The translations under genes were made by a program, and so were the position numbers. A DNA stretch of 64,000 bases from Dugong dugon (lineage: Eukaryota; Chordata; Mammalia; Sirenia; Dugongidae): positions 5,171,128 through 5,235,127 of the forward strand of contig CM057481.1 of the NCBI GenBank assembly GCA_030035585.1, read 5' to 3'. The notes under the pieces are model-generated. The model saw only the letters and a list, made by a program, of their open reading frames with translations. It was not told the DNA's origin and ran no database searches. Shown one piece after another: positions 12,395 through 23,473 of the stretch; the first letter of the stretch is position 1, and each line of letters begins with the position of its first letter.

Positions 12395-12727
12395 AGGTCA
12401 CCGGTGGTTCAGGGGCAGAATTCTCGCCTTCCACGTGGGAGACCTGGGTTCAAGTCCCAGCCAACGCACCTCATGAGCTGCCACCACCAGTGGAGGCTTC
12501 ACTGCTGCTAGGATGCCAACCAGGTTTCAGCAGAGCTTCCAGACTAAGAAGAACTAGGAAGAAAGACCTGGCAATCTACTAAAAATCAACCAGTGAAAAC
12601 TCTATGGATCACAACGATCTGATCCACAATTGATCTCAGGGACGACACAGGACCAGACAGCATTTCATTCCACTGCCCATGGGGCCACCATTAAGTAGGC
12701 GACCAACTCGACGGCCGTTAACAATAA
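12395..12727 (+). repeat. tRNA-Gly-headed SINE, well preserved
   Basis: The head is close to tRNA-Gly: CGGTGGTTCAGGGGCAGAAT (A-box region) and GACCTGGGTTCAAGTCCCAG (B box). The body contains AGCAGAGCTTCCAGACTAAG and AGGAAGAAAGACCTGGCAAT, which match the RTE 5' module, and the tail ends CGACGGCCGTTAACAATAAC. It is the best reference copy of this family in the window. Confidence 0.85.
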
Positions 12728-12864
12728 CAATAACCACGTGCCAGGGATGCAGCAGTCAAAGAACCTAAGGAAAACCCTTGTCATCCAACCTCATCTGTGA
12801 TGTCAGAAGTCAGCATGGCAGTAAACCTTGAAGTGGGGAGAGCTGGCTAGAAGTGGGCAGGAAG

Positions 12865-12992
12865 GGGGCTGGCAATGTTCTCTTTCTTGATCTGGGGGCT
12901 GATAACCTGAGTGTGTTGCAATTGTGAGAAATCATCACACTCTTCATATGATGTGTGCATTTTTCCATATACACGCTATAGTTCAATAATAA
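12865..12992 (+). repeat. L1M 3' end fragment
   Basis: It resembles the terminal part of older L1 3' UTRs: a CTGATAACCTGAGTGTGTTG stretch, then GTGTGCATTTTTCCATATAC and TATAGTTCAATAATAA. Confidence 0.6.
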
Positions 12993-13400
12993 CAAGTAAA
13001 AAACAGCCCTCTGCCATCAGTGCTTGCTTACATTCTACAAGGGAGGTGGGATAAACCAGATAAATTAAAATATACGCAATGCCAGGTGGTGCTCTGCAGA
13101 AAACAGAGCAGGGTGTTAGGACAAGTCAGGAGCGGGCTGCAACTTGAGACGGAGTGGCCAGCAACAGCCTTACGGAAAGGTGACATGTGAGCAGAGACCT
13201 GCAAGCAGTGGAGAACAAGTCCTGCAGGTCTCTGGGAAAAGAACATTCTAGGTGAAGGGAAAAGCAGTTACAAACGGCTGAGACAGGAGAGCTCCTGGGA
13301 AGTGAGAGAGCAGCTAGAAGGCAAGCATGGCCGGAGCCAAGTGACCAAGGGGCAGAGGAGGAGGAGGCGGTGACGGCCACCAGTGTCTGAGGGGCTGGAT
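12993..13400 (+). repeat. Ancient interspersed repeat, family not named
   Basis: The wording is that of a common old mammalian repeat: TTACATTCTACAAGGGAGG, AAAGGTGACATGTGAGCAGA, GGGAAAAGAACATTCTAGG, GAGACAGGAGAGCTCCTGGG. I recognise the class but not its name. The minus-strand frames over it are shadows. Confidence 0.45.
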
Positions 13401-14435
13401 GCTCCAGGCGAGAACTCCCATTTCTACTCTAACGGAGAAGGGGGATATCGATCAGAGGAGCGGCAGAGTCCGACTCAACGTTTTAGCAGCATTACGTTCT
13501 TGCTGGCTGCTACAGACTCCAGACGTCCTTTTGTCTTCAATAACACAGATCAACTTTCATACTGACAACACCGTATACACCAGAGAGCTCAAGAGAAACT
13601 CAGAGACCCCCAGTTTAGGATCATTGAATTTGGCCCACTGACTTCTCCACTGATTTGACACATGGGAGTCAGAGACCCAACACCAAAACACAAGTCTTCT
13701 GTCTCCATGCCTCTACCTTTTCCACTATAACCCCTGTTGTAATTAAGCTAAGCTGTTGCCCTTCCATCTCGTTGATCCATTTATTCTGCAAGTACACGCG
13801 GTGGCCTTACCGCGTGTCTGGCAGCGGTCAACTGCACAGGTGAGGACCTGGCCTCGGAGTCAACAAGGCGCTGAGATCCATGAATGGTGCTACCAGAGAG
13901 GCAGGTGCTCATCTTCAAGCAAGACCTGGGAAGGGCACCTGAGTCTGGGCTTGAGGCATCCAGGAAGGCTTCCTGGAGGAAATGCTAGCCAGGGCGAGCC
14001 CAAAAGCAGCGAGAGAGACCAGAAACATAGCATAGGGCCTGGCACAAAACAAGTGATCACCCCAAATGGTCAGCAGCTAGTAGCTGGACCTCTGTGTAAC
14101 TCCGGAAGCCCCCACTATTATCCACCAGCACACATGGACTCGTGAACTGCACTGTCGAGCGTTCAGCTGTCTTTATCTAAATGAGCGATAACTGGCATGA
14201 TTCCTAACAAATCAAAACCTCTGATTCTGATTCCACTGAGTTGGAACTCGTGGTCCACTGGGGCAGCAATTAGATCGGTCTTGTCTACAAAGAGAGTTTG
14301 CAATACAAATTAAAATAAAATTATTATCTGCTTTAGGAAAACAGTTTTTTCCACTTGAGAGGGATAAATCAGCAACCATACACGTTCCAGAAAAGGCAGC
14401 TCAAATTCGGGCCAGGAAGACGTTGCCGTAGAGGA
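13401..14435. other. Unassigned sequence, no gene seen
   Basis: The part at 13,760-14,000 is GC-richer, with overlapping plus-strand frames and old-repeat wording (TTCATTTATTCTGCAAG-type start, GGAAGGCTTCCTGGAGGAAA). I see no supported exon. Confidence 0.4.
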
Positions 14436-14643
14436 GGAGTTCTTGGTCTCATCACTGTTGACATTTTGGGCTGTATAATTCATTGTTGTGGGGGATGTCC
14501 CTGTGCACTGCAGGATGTTTAGCACCCTTCCTGGCCCACTAGATGCCATTAGCACTGCCCCCCAGCCTTGACAACCCAAAATGTCTCCAGACATGGCCAA
14601 ATGTCCCCTGGGGAGCAAAATCTCCCCCAGCTGAGAACCACTG
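14436..14643 (-). repeat. MER20 hAT-type DNA transposon
   Basis: Near full length (~208 bp). On plus it reads as the complement of the MER20 consensus: TTGACATTTTGGGCTGTATA, GCAGGATGTTTAGCA, ATGTCTCCAGACATGGCCAA and AGCTGAGAACCACTG at the terminal inverted repeat. MER20 is a eutherian-wide, non-autonomous hAT-Charlie element; some copies are known regulatory sequences. Confidence 0.85.
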
Positions 14644-14944
14644 CAGCAGAGAAGAAACAGACTTTGTAGAGTTTTTGAAGAAATACCATCAAGAACATAA
14701 GCGAGAAAGGGGAGAACTCGTTGCTCCTCCTAACCCACAACACCTCTGCGTCACTCAGTACGGATCCATAAGACACAATCAAAGAAACTCAACCTAACCA
14801 TTAGCCGCACCTCACCCAGCCGCTACACAAACACAGACTTCATTCAGAGACAGGATTTCAGGTCTGAGGAGATGGACACAAAACTGCTTCAAAAAGGAAA
14901 TGGGGTAAAGAATTGAGACGTGAAAAAAAGAGAGGGCAAGGGAC

Positions 14945-16436
14945 ACCCATGTTCATTGCAGCACTGTTCACAACCGCGAAATGTGGAAACAACCCAAATG
15001 TCCGTCAACAGACAAACAGTTAAACAACATGTGGTACATGCATACAATCAGCTAGTCTTCAGCCATAAAGATGGAGTCTAATAAACACTACAACGTGTAG
15101 GAACCGTTATGCTAAGCAGCAGAAGCCAGACACAGAGGACAAATTTTGTATGATTCCCTCTACATGAAATATCTAGAACAGGCAAACGCACAGAGATGGA
15201 AAGTGGTTACGGGGGGCTGGGAAAAGGAGGGGATGGGGAGTTATCACTTAACGGGTACTGCGTCTCTGTGTGGGGTGATGCAAAAGTTTTGGACATAAAT
15301 AGTGGCAATGGATGCAAAACACGGTGAGTATAACTAATGTCACTAAATTGTATACTTAAAAATGGTTAATGACTCGGCAATGCCAACGGTAGGTATATTC
15401 CGAAAAGAACTGAAAGCAGGAACCTAAACAGAAACCTGTACACCAATGTTCACTGCAGCACTGTTCACAACAGGCAAAAGGTGGAAAGAACCTAAATGTC
15501 CATGACAGATAAATTCGAGAAACAGAATGCAGCACATACATACAATGGAATATTCCTCAGCCATAGAGAAATAAACTCCTGATACATGCTACAATATGAA
15601 TGAGCCTTGGAAACATTATGCTGAGTGAAATAAGTCAGCCACAAAAGGGCAGAAATTGTATGATCCCGCTTATATTCAATAGTCATATGTATAGAGTTCA
15701 TTATGGTTACTTGGGGCTGGAAGGGGGAGAAAGGGAAAGCCTTTCCTTAGAGGCACTGAGTTTCATTAAATGGTGCCTGTCTTAGGCCGAGTTCTCTAGA
15801 ATAGCAACATCAGTGAAGCGTATATATAAATATATAGAGAGATTTATTTCAAGGAAATGGCTCATGCAGTTGTGGAGGCTGGCAAGTCCCAAATCCGTCA
15901 GTCAGGCGTCAAGCTGGAGGCACGTCCTGGCTCAGACGGTTGCAGGGGCTGACAAACCCAAGGCAGGTCAGGGAGAAGGCTACTGACTCATGGGATTGCG
16001 GTAGCTGGTGAATCCCAAAATCTGCAGGTCAGGCAGCAGGCTGCTGGCTCATGCCCCAAGAACCAGAGGTCAGAGGATAACAAGCTGGATGCAGGAGTAA
16101 GAGCGAGCGAGCTTTGCCAGAACATCCATATATATTGGATACGGGCCACACGCTCAAGGAAACTCCCCTTTCAACTGATTGGCTGCTCACTTCAGATCAC
16201 AAAAGGGAGGATGATCACGTAATATCTGCCAAACCACTGAGAATCGTGGCCCAGCCAAGCTGACACATAACCTTAACCATCTGGAAACAGATAGTGGTAG
16301 AACCTGCACAACATGTGAAAAATATTAAATCGGCAAATGTTTTGTTATTTATATTTTCACCACAATAAAACAATAAAAAAATTGTTAAAATGGCAAATTC
16401 TATGTTATATATACTTTACCAGAATAAAAAAGAAAG
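14945..16436 (+). mobile_element. Two old L1M 3' ends, split by an LTR
   Basis: The motif GTTCA(T/C)TGCAGCACTGTTCACAA occurs twice, at about 14,950 and 15,450. Each is followed by the usual ATGTGGTACATGCATACAAT-type text and CAGCCATAAAGATGGAGTC or equivalent. So two L1 3' regions, or one internally duplicated copy, lie head to tail. The second is interrupted at 15779-16290 by an LTR and resumes to an A-rich end at about 16,436. Confidence 0.75.
15779..16290 (-). repeat. Solo ERVL-type LTR (MLT2-like)
   Basis: It reads GAGTTCTCTAGAATAGCAAC, GAGAGATTTATTTCAAGG, TGGAGGCTGGCAAGTCCCAA on plus. It ends with GTGGCCCAGCCAAGCTGACA and ACATAACCTTAACCATC, the complement of the start of this LTR class. 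I recall this as the MLT2 family of ERVL; the name is uncertain but the LTR identity is good. There are no internal viral genes. Confidence 0.65.
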
Positions 16437-16490
16437 AGAAAGAGAGGAAGCAACTGAAATCAGGCAGGATGGGGGCCCCAACCAGGTTCA

Positions 16491-16708
16491 TTTTGTTGTT
16501 GTTAGTTGCTGTGGAGTCACTTCTAACTCATGGCAACCCCACGTGACCCCAAGCATGCAGAGTAGAACTGCTCTACAGAGTTTTTGAGGCCGTGACCTTT
16601 TGGATGCAGATCACCAGGCCTGTCTTCTGAGGCACCTCTGGGTGGGTTCGAACTGCCAATCTTTCGATTAGCAGCTGAATGCTTAACCGTTTGTGCCACC
16701 CAGGGACA
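16491..16708 (-). repeat. AfroSINE, RTE-module subtype
   Basis: It carries the internal module seen on plus as GCAGATCACCAGGCCTGTCT then GAGGCACCTCTGGGTGGG, the B-box region GTGGGTTCGAACTGCC, and the tail GTTGTTGTTAGTTGCTGTGG at the left. Confidence 0.9.
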
Positions 16709-17075
16709 TAGTTCACTGCAGCTCCTTCCTGTTGCCTTTCTTCTTCACGACCAAGCCTGCCTCCAACGGCCCACACGCTAGGCTGCATCTTCGAGAGGGC
16801 TAGGGCATGTGGACTCATAGGACAGACGGTATGGCACTCCTCTGCGACTGGGGGGAAAAGGCCCCTACGCCTCAGCCATCCCCACAACTCAAGCTCAAGG
16901 CCTAAGACTGAAGACGCTTCATAAGTACTGGAGAACATTCGGGAATCTATTCTCTTAATTACAGACGCTGAGCCCAGGGCCTTTCTTCGATTACGTCTTC
17001 ATTTACAAGTCAACAAATTCCTTCCAAATATTTCTACAACTCATATGTTTCTCTCTCCAAGATATTATTTTACAG
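16709..17075. other. Unassigned sequence
   Basis: No repeat recognised. The right edge provides the pyrimidine tract of the exon candidate at 17076-17197. Confidence 0.4.
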
Positions 17076-17197
17076 TTCAATAAAGTAATGCAGTGGTTCA
17101 TATATGGAATCGTTGCTGTTTGTGGACGCTTTTGCCAGAATGAACGTGGAAACCCCTCATGAAGACGAGGGCTATCTGATGGCTTCTGATAAACCAG
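17076..17197 (+). other. Candidate 122-nt exon with start codon
   Basis: The acceptor is strong (pyrimidine-rich TTTCTCTCTCC, then ATTATTTTACAG), the donor is CCAG/GTAACG. An ATG at 17104 in fair context (TATATGG) opens 31 codons that run cleanly into the donor. The peptide is acidic near its end (ETPHEDEGYLMASDKP). All frames upstream of the ATG are closed, so it would be a first coding exon with a spliced 5' UTR. I do not recognise the protein, and a chance match is possible. Confidence 0.22.
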
Positions 17198-18139
17198 GTA
17201 ACGGCTGGTATCCATACCATTCCTGATGGTCACTGCGACAATTTATTAAGCAACGAAGCTGTAACAGGTAAGAATTCAATGTTGATTGTTTATCCCCTTT
17301 CAATCTAAGAACCAGATTCTGAATTTACTGTGTACATCCCAATTCAATGACCACTTGAAGTCAACAGCATTGAACTCCATGCTTCTGTTACAGTAAGAAC
17401 GGACCGAAGAGGGCGGGGCACCAGGCCAAAGTGGTTGTCAAAAGCTCGGTGCAAAGCCCAGCTCTGCTCAGCGAGGCCTCCACCTGTGCTGGGTCTCTGG
17501 CCCACTTCCGGGCCCTCTGCCTTCACAAAGGTCGTTTCTAATTGCCAAAGACAAGCCACTAAGTCACAGTAGCACTGAACTTAGAACATAAGCTGCTGTT
17601 CAAGACACACTCAATTCCACTTACTTTGTTTCAAAGCAATAAATACATAGGCAACAATTCCTCCCCAGCTTTCTCCTCACCCCCAACAACGGGGTTTCTT
17701 GAAAACTAACGGATAATATCAAAAAGTCACACAACTGTTCATTCTTTGAACCCACGAAAGTCCAAGATGCATTAAAGAGGGATGTGACAAACGGATCCAG
17801 GCCTTCTCAGCACGCAACCCACATCCACCTGGAGTGTTTCAATTCATTTCTCTGTCCCATTAGAGCCGAATAAAGGGGAAAGCAGGTAAGCACATGGAAA
17901 GGATTTTTAATAAGTATCATCAAGGAACTAGTAAATTTCCCCGATTGTAACGGATCAACAGAAAGAGAATGAGCCTGGGGTTTCTACATCTTTTACGGTT
18001 TCTCAAGTCTCACTTTCTACAGAGCTGCGTGTGAGTCAAATAGGAGCTTGATATATTCTAAAACCTGTACTAAAAACATAACATTCCTTCCATGATACAC
18101 ACTGCATCTCCTTCAAGTATAAAAGTGTCTGTTAATTTA
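17198..18139. other. Unassigned sequence, no gene seen
   Basis: No recognised repeat or exon. The minus-strand frame at 17,344-17,559 has no supporting signals. Confidence 0.4.
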
Positions 18140-18305
18140 CTCCTTTGGGGGAAACAGAAGCATGAGATCTCTGAAGTTCTGGTTCTATTGCCTTTTGGCC
18201 AACTTGGGCCTTGGTTTCCTCATCTGTAAAATGAGGAGAATAAAAGCCTGTGTCGCATAGAGTTGTGGTTAGGATTAAAAAGCACTTAATAAATTGTAAC
18301 AATAC
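18140..18305 (+). repeat. MIR fragment
   Basis: MIR wording: TTGGTTTCCTCATCTGTAAA, ATGAGGAGAATAA, AGGATTAAAAAGCACTTAA. Confidence 0.8.
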
Positions 18306-18319
18306 TTTTATTACTATCA

Positions 18320-18482
18320 GTTAACCAGTTGCTGTGAAGCCCACTCTGACTCATGGCAAACCCATGTGTGTCAAAGTAGAACTGTGCTCCGTGGCTGATT
18401 TTTCAGAAGTAGATTGCCAGGCCTTTCTTTGTAGGTGCCTCTGAGTGGGCTCAAACCACCAGCCTTTCAGTTAGCAACTACT
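18320..18482 (-). repeat. AfroSINE, RTE-module subtype, head truncated
   Basis: It carries the tail GTTGCTGTGAAGCCCACTC and module GTAGATTGCCAGGCCTTTCT, and stops within the tRNA head at the right. Confidence 0.85.
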
Positions 18483-19433
18483 ACTCTTCTTTCCTTTGGG
18501 CATTCAAAGATTCATCACAAAAGGACAGAAAAACAGCTCACATGGGTTGCAGCGTTCAACTTAACATTCATATTCAAGTAAACCTTTTACAGGGTGTGAG
18601 TCCAAGGAATATCTCCATAAACACTGGACCACAGCATCAATAGGTTTTGCATGAAGGGACAGAAGAGCCTAAGACAAAGAAACAAGTTACCAAAATAGGT
18701 TATGGAGTCAACACCCCTGGAAATTTTCACAAAAAGCTTAAACAAGTATTTTTACAGGATGGTTTAAGTGGAGGTTTATCTCTAGCCCAAGTATGCGGTG
18801 AGTAAAGGACATCTCCTAGCCTTACAAACAACACAAGCAGACAGTGAAGAACCATGTAAGAGTAATAAATGCACCATTTTCTTCCTGGGAAGGGACAATA
18901 ATTTGTTTCTATATTCATGGGTTCCTGGCTTAAGTAACAATAAGCAAACAACTAAATAAATAATAAAATGCTTATAAAAGATTATGCTTTCCTATAGCGT
19001 AGATTTTTGTTTGGATTTGCTTTGTAATAAGAAATTGATCTCTGTCATCCAGTTCAGACAGATCTTTGATAGATATCAAAATTAACTGTCTTATAAAGAT
19101 ATTATTACAAGTACTAAAATGACAGGTCAATTATTCATTCAAAAACCCACAAAGTTACATGAAATAACACTTGGCAGACACACACGTCCTCTACAGGGTT
19201 CAAGGTGACATTCATTTGGCCCTCAGAGTGGAGACCTAACCCCACCTCTAGGAACAAAGTGAACAAGACGCTCCCTAAAGACTGACGAAGGAAAAGTCGG
19301 TGGCAGGTGGCAGGGCAGCTGAGTTTGGAAGCCGTTTTGGCCACTTCCATAAGACAGACACTGGTGACTGTTGAGTCGGAGCAACGTCCCTGCAGGAGGA
19401 CCTGATGTTATCATGCCCTTCCTGCATCTGGCA
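18483..19433. other. Unassigned sequence left of the minisatellite
   Basis: AT-rich to about 19,130, GC-richer near the array. No repeat or exon was recognised. The open frames near 19,135-19,350 on minus run into the array and are not separately supported. Confidence 0.4.
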
Positions 19434-20015
19434 CAGTACCCTGTACAGGACAGGCAGTACCCTGTACAGGACAGGCAGTACCCTGTACAGACCAGGCAGT
19501 ACCCTGTACAGGACAGGCAGTACCCTGTACAGAACAGGCAGTACCCTGTACAGGACAGGCAGTACCCGGTACAGGACAGGCAGTACCCTGTACAGGACAG
19601 GCAGTACCCGGTACAGACCAGGCTGTACCCTGTACAGGACAGGCAGTACCCGGTAGAGGACAGGCAGTACCCGGTAGAGGACAGGCAGTACCCTGTACAG
19701 GACAGGCAGTACCCGGTACAGACCAGGCTGTACCCTGTACAGGACAGGCAGTACCCTGTACAGGACAGGCAGTACCCGGTACAGACCAGGCTGTACCCTG
19801 TACAGGACAGGCAGTACCCTGTACAGGACAGGCAGTACCCGGTACAGACCAGGCAGTACCCTGTACAGGACAGGCAGTACCCTGTATAGGACAGGCAGTA
19901 CCCTGTACAGGACAGGCAGTACCCAGTACAGGACAGGCAGTACCCGGTACAGACCAGGCTGTACCCTGTACAGGACAGGCAGTACCCTGTATAGGACAGG
20001 CAGTACCCTGTACAG
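19434..20015. repeat. 21-bp minisatellite, 27 units plus a partial
   Basis: Each unit is exactly 21 bp (27 units make 567 bp with no indel). The commonest unit contains the perfect palindrome CCTGTACAGG followed by ACAGG CAGTA. I count nine unit variants, differing by substitutions at a few positions (CCTGTAC/CCGGTAC, AGGACAGG/AGACCAGG, CAGTACC/CTGTACC). A three-unit block (63 bp) recurs, giving a higher-order repeat. The period is divisible by three, so both strands stay open over long frames (heptapeptide QYPVQDR on plus, TGYCLSC on minus). These are repeat artefacts, not genes. Confidence 0.98.
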
Positions 20016-20274
20016 AGCTGCTGATCGATCTGTGGACTAATAAATACAGAGTTAGCTCTCACTTCTTGATGGTGGACAGTTAGTGAGAAAGCAGCGTGCG
20101 TGCAATTTCATCTCTGACTGAGAGTACCCAAAGTGGTGCCATCCTGTGCTGCCATAGTCTTTTTGTCTTTTTTCTCTTCCTTTTTTTCTGTTTTGGTTGC
20201 TCAGCATCCATCCCCTAACCTACCAGCAGCCTGGTTACTTTTTTGGAAAAGTAATTTCCCTTCCCACCACCTGT
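20016..20274. other. Unassigned spacer
   Basis: Contains a T-rich stretch at about 20,155-20,200. No gene. Confidence 0.45.
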
Positions 20275-20622
20275 CTGTCAGTTTGTCATACTGTGGTGGC
20301 CTCCATGTGGCTATGATGCTGGAAGCTATGCCACTGGTATTTCAAATACCAGCAGGGTCACCCATGGTGGACAGGTTTCAGTGGCACTTCCTAAGACAGA
20401 CTAGGAAGAAAGGCCTGGTGATCTTCTTCTGAAAACTAGCCAATGGAAACCCTATGGATCACAACAGAACTCTGTCCAGTCTAGTGCTGGAAGATAAGCC
20501 CCTAGGTTGGAAGGCACTCAAAATGGACTCGAGCAAACCAACAATTGTAAACAGGTGTTAAGACCAGGCAACATTACATTCCGTTATGCATGCGATCACC
20601 GTGAGTCGGAGCTGACTTGCAG
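20275..20622 (+). repeat. Non-autonomous RTE-derived element
   Basis: It begins with the RTE 5' module (CAGTTTGTCATACTGTGGTG, TGGAAGCTATGCCACTGGTA, ACCCATGGTGGACAGGTTTC, AGGAAGAAAGGCCTGGTGAT). After GGAAGGCACTCAAAATGGAC it passes directly to the RTE 3' tail (ACATTACATTCCGTTATGC, GTGAGTCGGAGCTGAC). The ORF of RTE is absent. This is the same architecture as at 8565-8802. Confidence 0.78.
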
Positions 20623-20872
20623 GCATGTGACAACCACCCCCGTTCCTTTCACTTCAGGCAGTGAGACAATCCACCCAGATTCCCACTCTCCTATACAAGA
20701 GCCGGAGGCCAAGGGGCCAGGGCCTTCCTCCACCCACCCCACTAGAGTCAGGGGCAGGATAAACAATCGAAGCATTGCCAAGTAGACGCCCTGCCCTCAT
20801 GACACAACTGAACCATGAGTGAGCTCCTTCTGGTGGGAAGAGGAGGATGGAGTCATTGTACGCAGCAGGAGC

Positions 20873-21246
20873 TGCAGCTCGGATCAGACCACAAGCTCTG
20901 AGCATATGACCCTCTAGCACTTGCTGCCAAGCCCCCTGGACGGCCTTTGGTTCTCGCCCACGGCCAAGGCTGATTCTACAGCCTGCCTCCACATTCTGCA
21001 GCTCCGATCAGACCACAAGCTCTGAGCATATGACCCTCTAGCACTTGCTGCCAAGCCCCCTGGACGGCCTTTGGCTCTCGCCCACGGCCAAGGCTGATTC
21101 TACAGCCTGCCTCTCCATTCTGCAGCTCGGATCAGACCACAAGCTCTGAGCGTATGACCCTCTAGCACTTGCTGCCAAGCCCCCTGGACGGCCTTTGGTT
21201 CTCGCCCACGGCCAAGGCTGATTCTACAGCCTGCCTCTCCATTCTG
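20873..21246. repeat. 124-bp tandem triplication
   Basis: Three direct copies begin at 20873, 20997 and 21121, each starting TGCAGCTC(G/C)GATCAG and ending CATTCTG. They differ at only a few positions (GCTCGG/GCTCCG, GCATATG/GCGTATG, TTGGTTC/TTGGCTC, CTCCACATT/CTCTCCATT), so the expansion is recent. No repeat family was recognised in the unit. Confidence 0.97.
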
Positions 21247-22806
21247 AGAGCTCCTGATAGCCTTCCTATAAACTTCTGTCGGTTTAAGTTACGTACAATT
21301 GGTGTCTTTTGATGACAACCAAGAAAAATAAAGAATCCCAAGTGATGCTTGCAAAGAAAGAGGTAAGGGGTATATTTATCAAAATTAGGCCCAGGTACTA
21401 GTAACTAAAAATGTCCAAAAAAAAAAAAATGGCTAAATAAGATCAAGGGTTATTTCTCTCTCCCATTAATGAAGTTCAGAGGTAGGCAGGCCCAGGGATG
21501 GTGGGGTACTCCATAGTATCAGGGCTCATGGGTACATGTGAACACCTAGAAAAGGGAGCCTTTTCATGTGGGCACAGCCCCATGGCTTAACAAGCAGGTC
21601 GTCCTTTTGGGAACATAAAAGGCTCATCCTTCTTACTCCAGGTACACAGCATGGGAAGCAGAGCCTGGGTTAAATTTCAGCCCCCACTTAAACTCTCAGT
21701 CAGAGGCCTTTACACAGGGAAAAATCTGCACAACTACATGTACAGTGTTGCCCAGGATGCACTGATCTCTGGTTATTAACCTCATAGTCCTAGGTGACTG
21801 CTTAAGATCCAGCCATCATGTCCACATTCCAGGCAGCAGGAGAGAAAAAGAGATGAAGGACAGGCCCCCTCTCTGGAAGGAAAATTCCTGGATGTCGCAT
21901 ACTGTTTTCACTTATATATCAGCCAGAACTTAAATCACTCGTAACTACAAGGGAGGTTGAAGGACGGTCTTTATTCCTTGCAGCTTCCTGTCCAGGTAGA
22001 AAACTAGGCCTTGTATTACTGAGAAAGAAGAGAAGTCAACCAGCAATCTCTAGTCCACTATCCAAGCTTCAGGTAATACACTGGCACATGACCACGGGTA
22101 GGCGGTGGCCTCTCCTTGAGGCCCTCAAAGGATGACATAGCTGACATCTGATAAAATACAGTTAGAGCCCACAGCTTAGAAAACCAAGAAGGACCTACCA
22201 GAAAGAATTTTAGAGATCATTCAGTTCAAATCTCTCATTTGGATATTAATGTTTCATAACATACACCACCTTGCATGGATACGTAATGTTGAATTTTTAA
22301 AGTATGGCATTATCATTCATTTGTAACCCACCGATCCTTTGTTAATTATTACAACAAAGGCTTTAATGCCTTTTTAACATTTAAATCACCCGTGCAATTA
22401 GCACAATGTCTAATAACAGACAGAAATGGGCACATGACTTTTGCAGGCCATTTAATACGAGTGTGGACGTCTCATTGCCACATAATAGATAAGGTGACCA
22501 CCTGCTATGAACCAAAAATTGGGACACACTCCCTGCCATACACAAGGATGATGGTAAATGCTCCGGGAGGCTGAGGCCAGCATGGGATACCTGGGACTCT
22601 ATTTAACCACAAGTGTTACTAACTTTCAGAAGAATCCAATTATACTCATTTGGAAGAGCTCAAATATAAGCTCCATGGAGAAGGGGTAACTCACCTGTCT
22701 CCTTCTCTACTGCACCCACCTTGCCCAGCAAAATGCCTGGTACATGCAGGGGGTCAAAAAATACTTTTTGCTTCAAAGGATCCACTAAAACTCCTATTGG
22801 TCTTCT
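21247..22806. other. Unassigned sequence, no gene seen
   Basis: About 1.6 kb without recognised repeats, apart from an A12 run near 21,420. No splice-bounded open frame. Confidence 0.4.
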
Positions 22807-23012
22807 TGTTGATGTTGTTAGGTAACGCTGCATCGATTTCAACTCATGGCAAACCCAAGTGACAGAGCTGAACTGCCCCACAGGGTTTTGTTGGCTGCAA
22901 CTTTAGAGGAGCACATCACCAGGTCTTTCCTCAAGGAGCCACTGGGTGGGTTCAAACCACCAACCTTTCGGTTAGCAGCCGAGCGCTTAACTGTTGCACT
23001 ACCACAGTTCCT
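22807..23012 (-). repeat. AfroSINE, RTE-module subtype
   Basis: Head at right (GAGCGCTTAACTGTTGCACT), B-box region TGGGTTCAAACCACC, module CACATCACCAGGTCTTTCCT and tail GATGTTGTTAGGTAACGCTG. Confidence 0.9.
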
Positions 23013-23461
23013 TAAAAAAAACTTAGAAGTTCTGAAACCAAAGACATGAGTTCTAGGAATGTGCAAAGCATGGGAGAAAGAAAGCAATCAAAAACAAGAG
23101 AACCTGGCTGATGAAGGTGGAAACTTGGGGTGACAGAGAACTCCTGACGTGGGTAAAATGTGAGTAATGTGCAGCCTTCAGAACCCCCAGGAACATTACG
23201 GGGTCTCATTTGCTAACTGTATCACTTCCCGCAGCATACTTACTCAATAAATTGTCGACATGCAACTGATTCTACTTTCCCCTGCTGAGGCTGCTATGTC
23301 TGACCTCCCAAGCAGGTTTCTGTACTTTTGTTGCATATATAAGAATCCATAAACACAGCAAGGTGTTAATCCAGGGGAGGCGGAGGGAAGAGGGATAGAT
23401 AGCTATAGAGGCTTAGCAATTTTCCAGTATTTTTTCTTTAAAAAGTTCTCTAAAGCAACTG
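23013..23461. other. Unassigned sequence
   Basis: No gene or repeat recognised. Confidence 0.4.
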
Positions 23462-23473
23462 TGACAAAATATT

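Noticed and set aside
12395-12470. Functional tRNA-Gly gene
   Set aside because: The tRNA-like part continues into a SINE body with an RTE-type tail, has substitutions in the stem regions, and other copies show the same structure.
19434-20015. Array of 21-bp units as a CRISPR locus
   Set aside because: Units are head-to-tail with no unique spacers, and the setting is mammalian.
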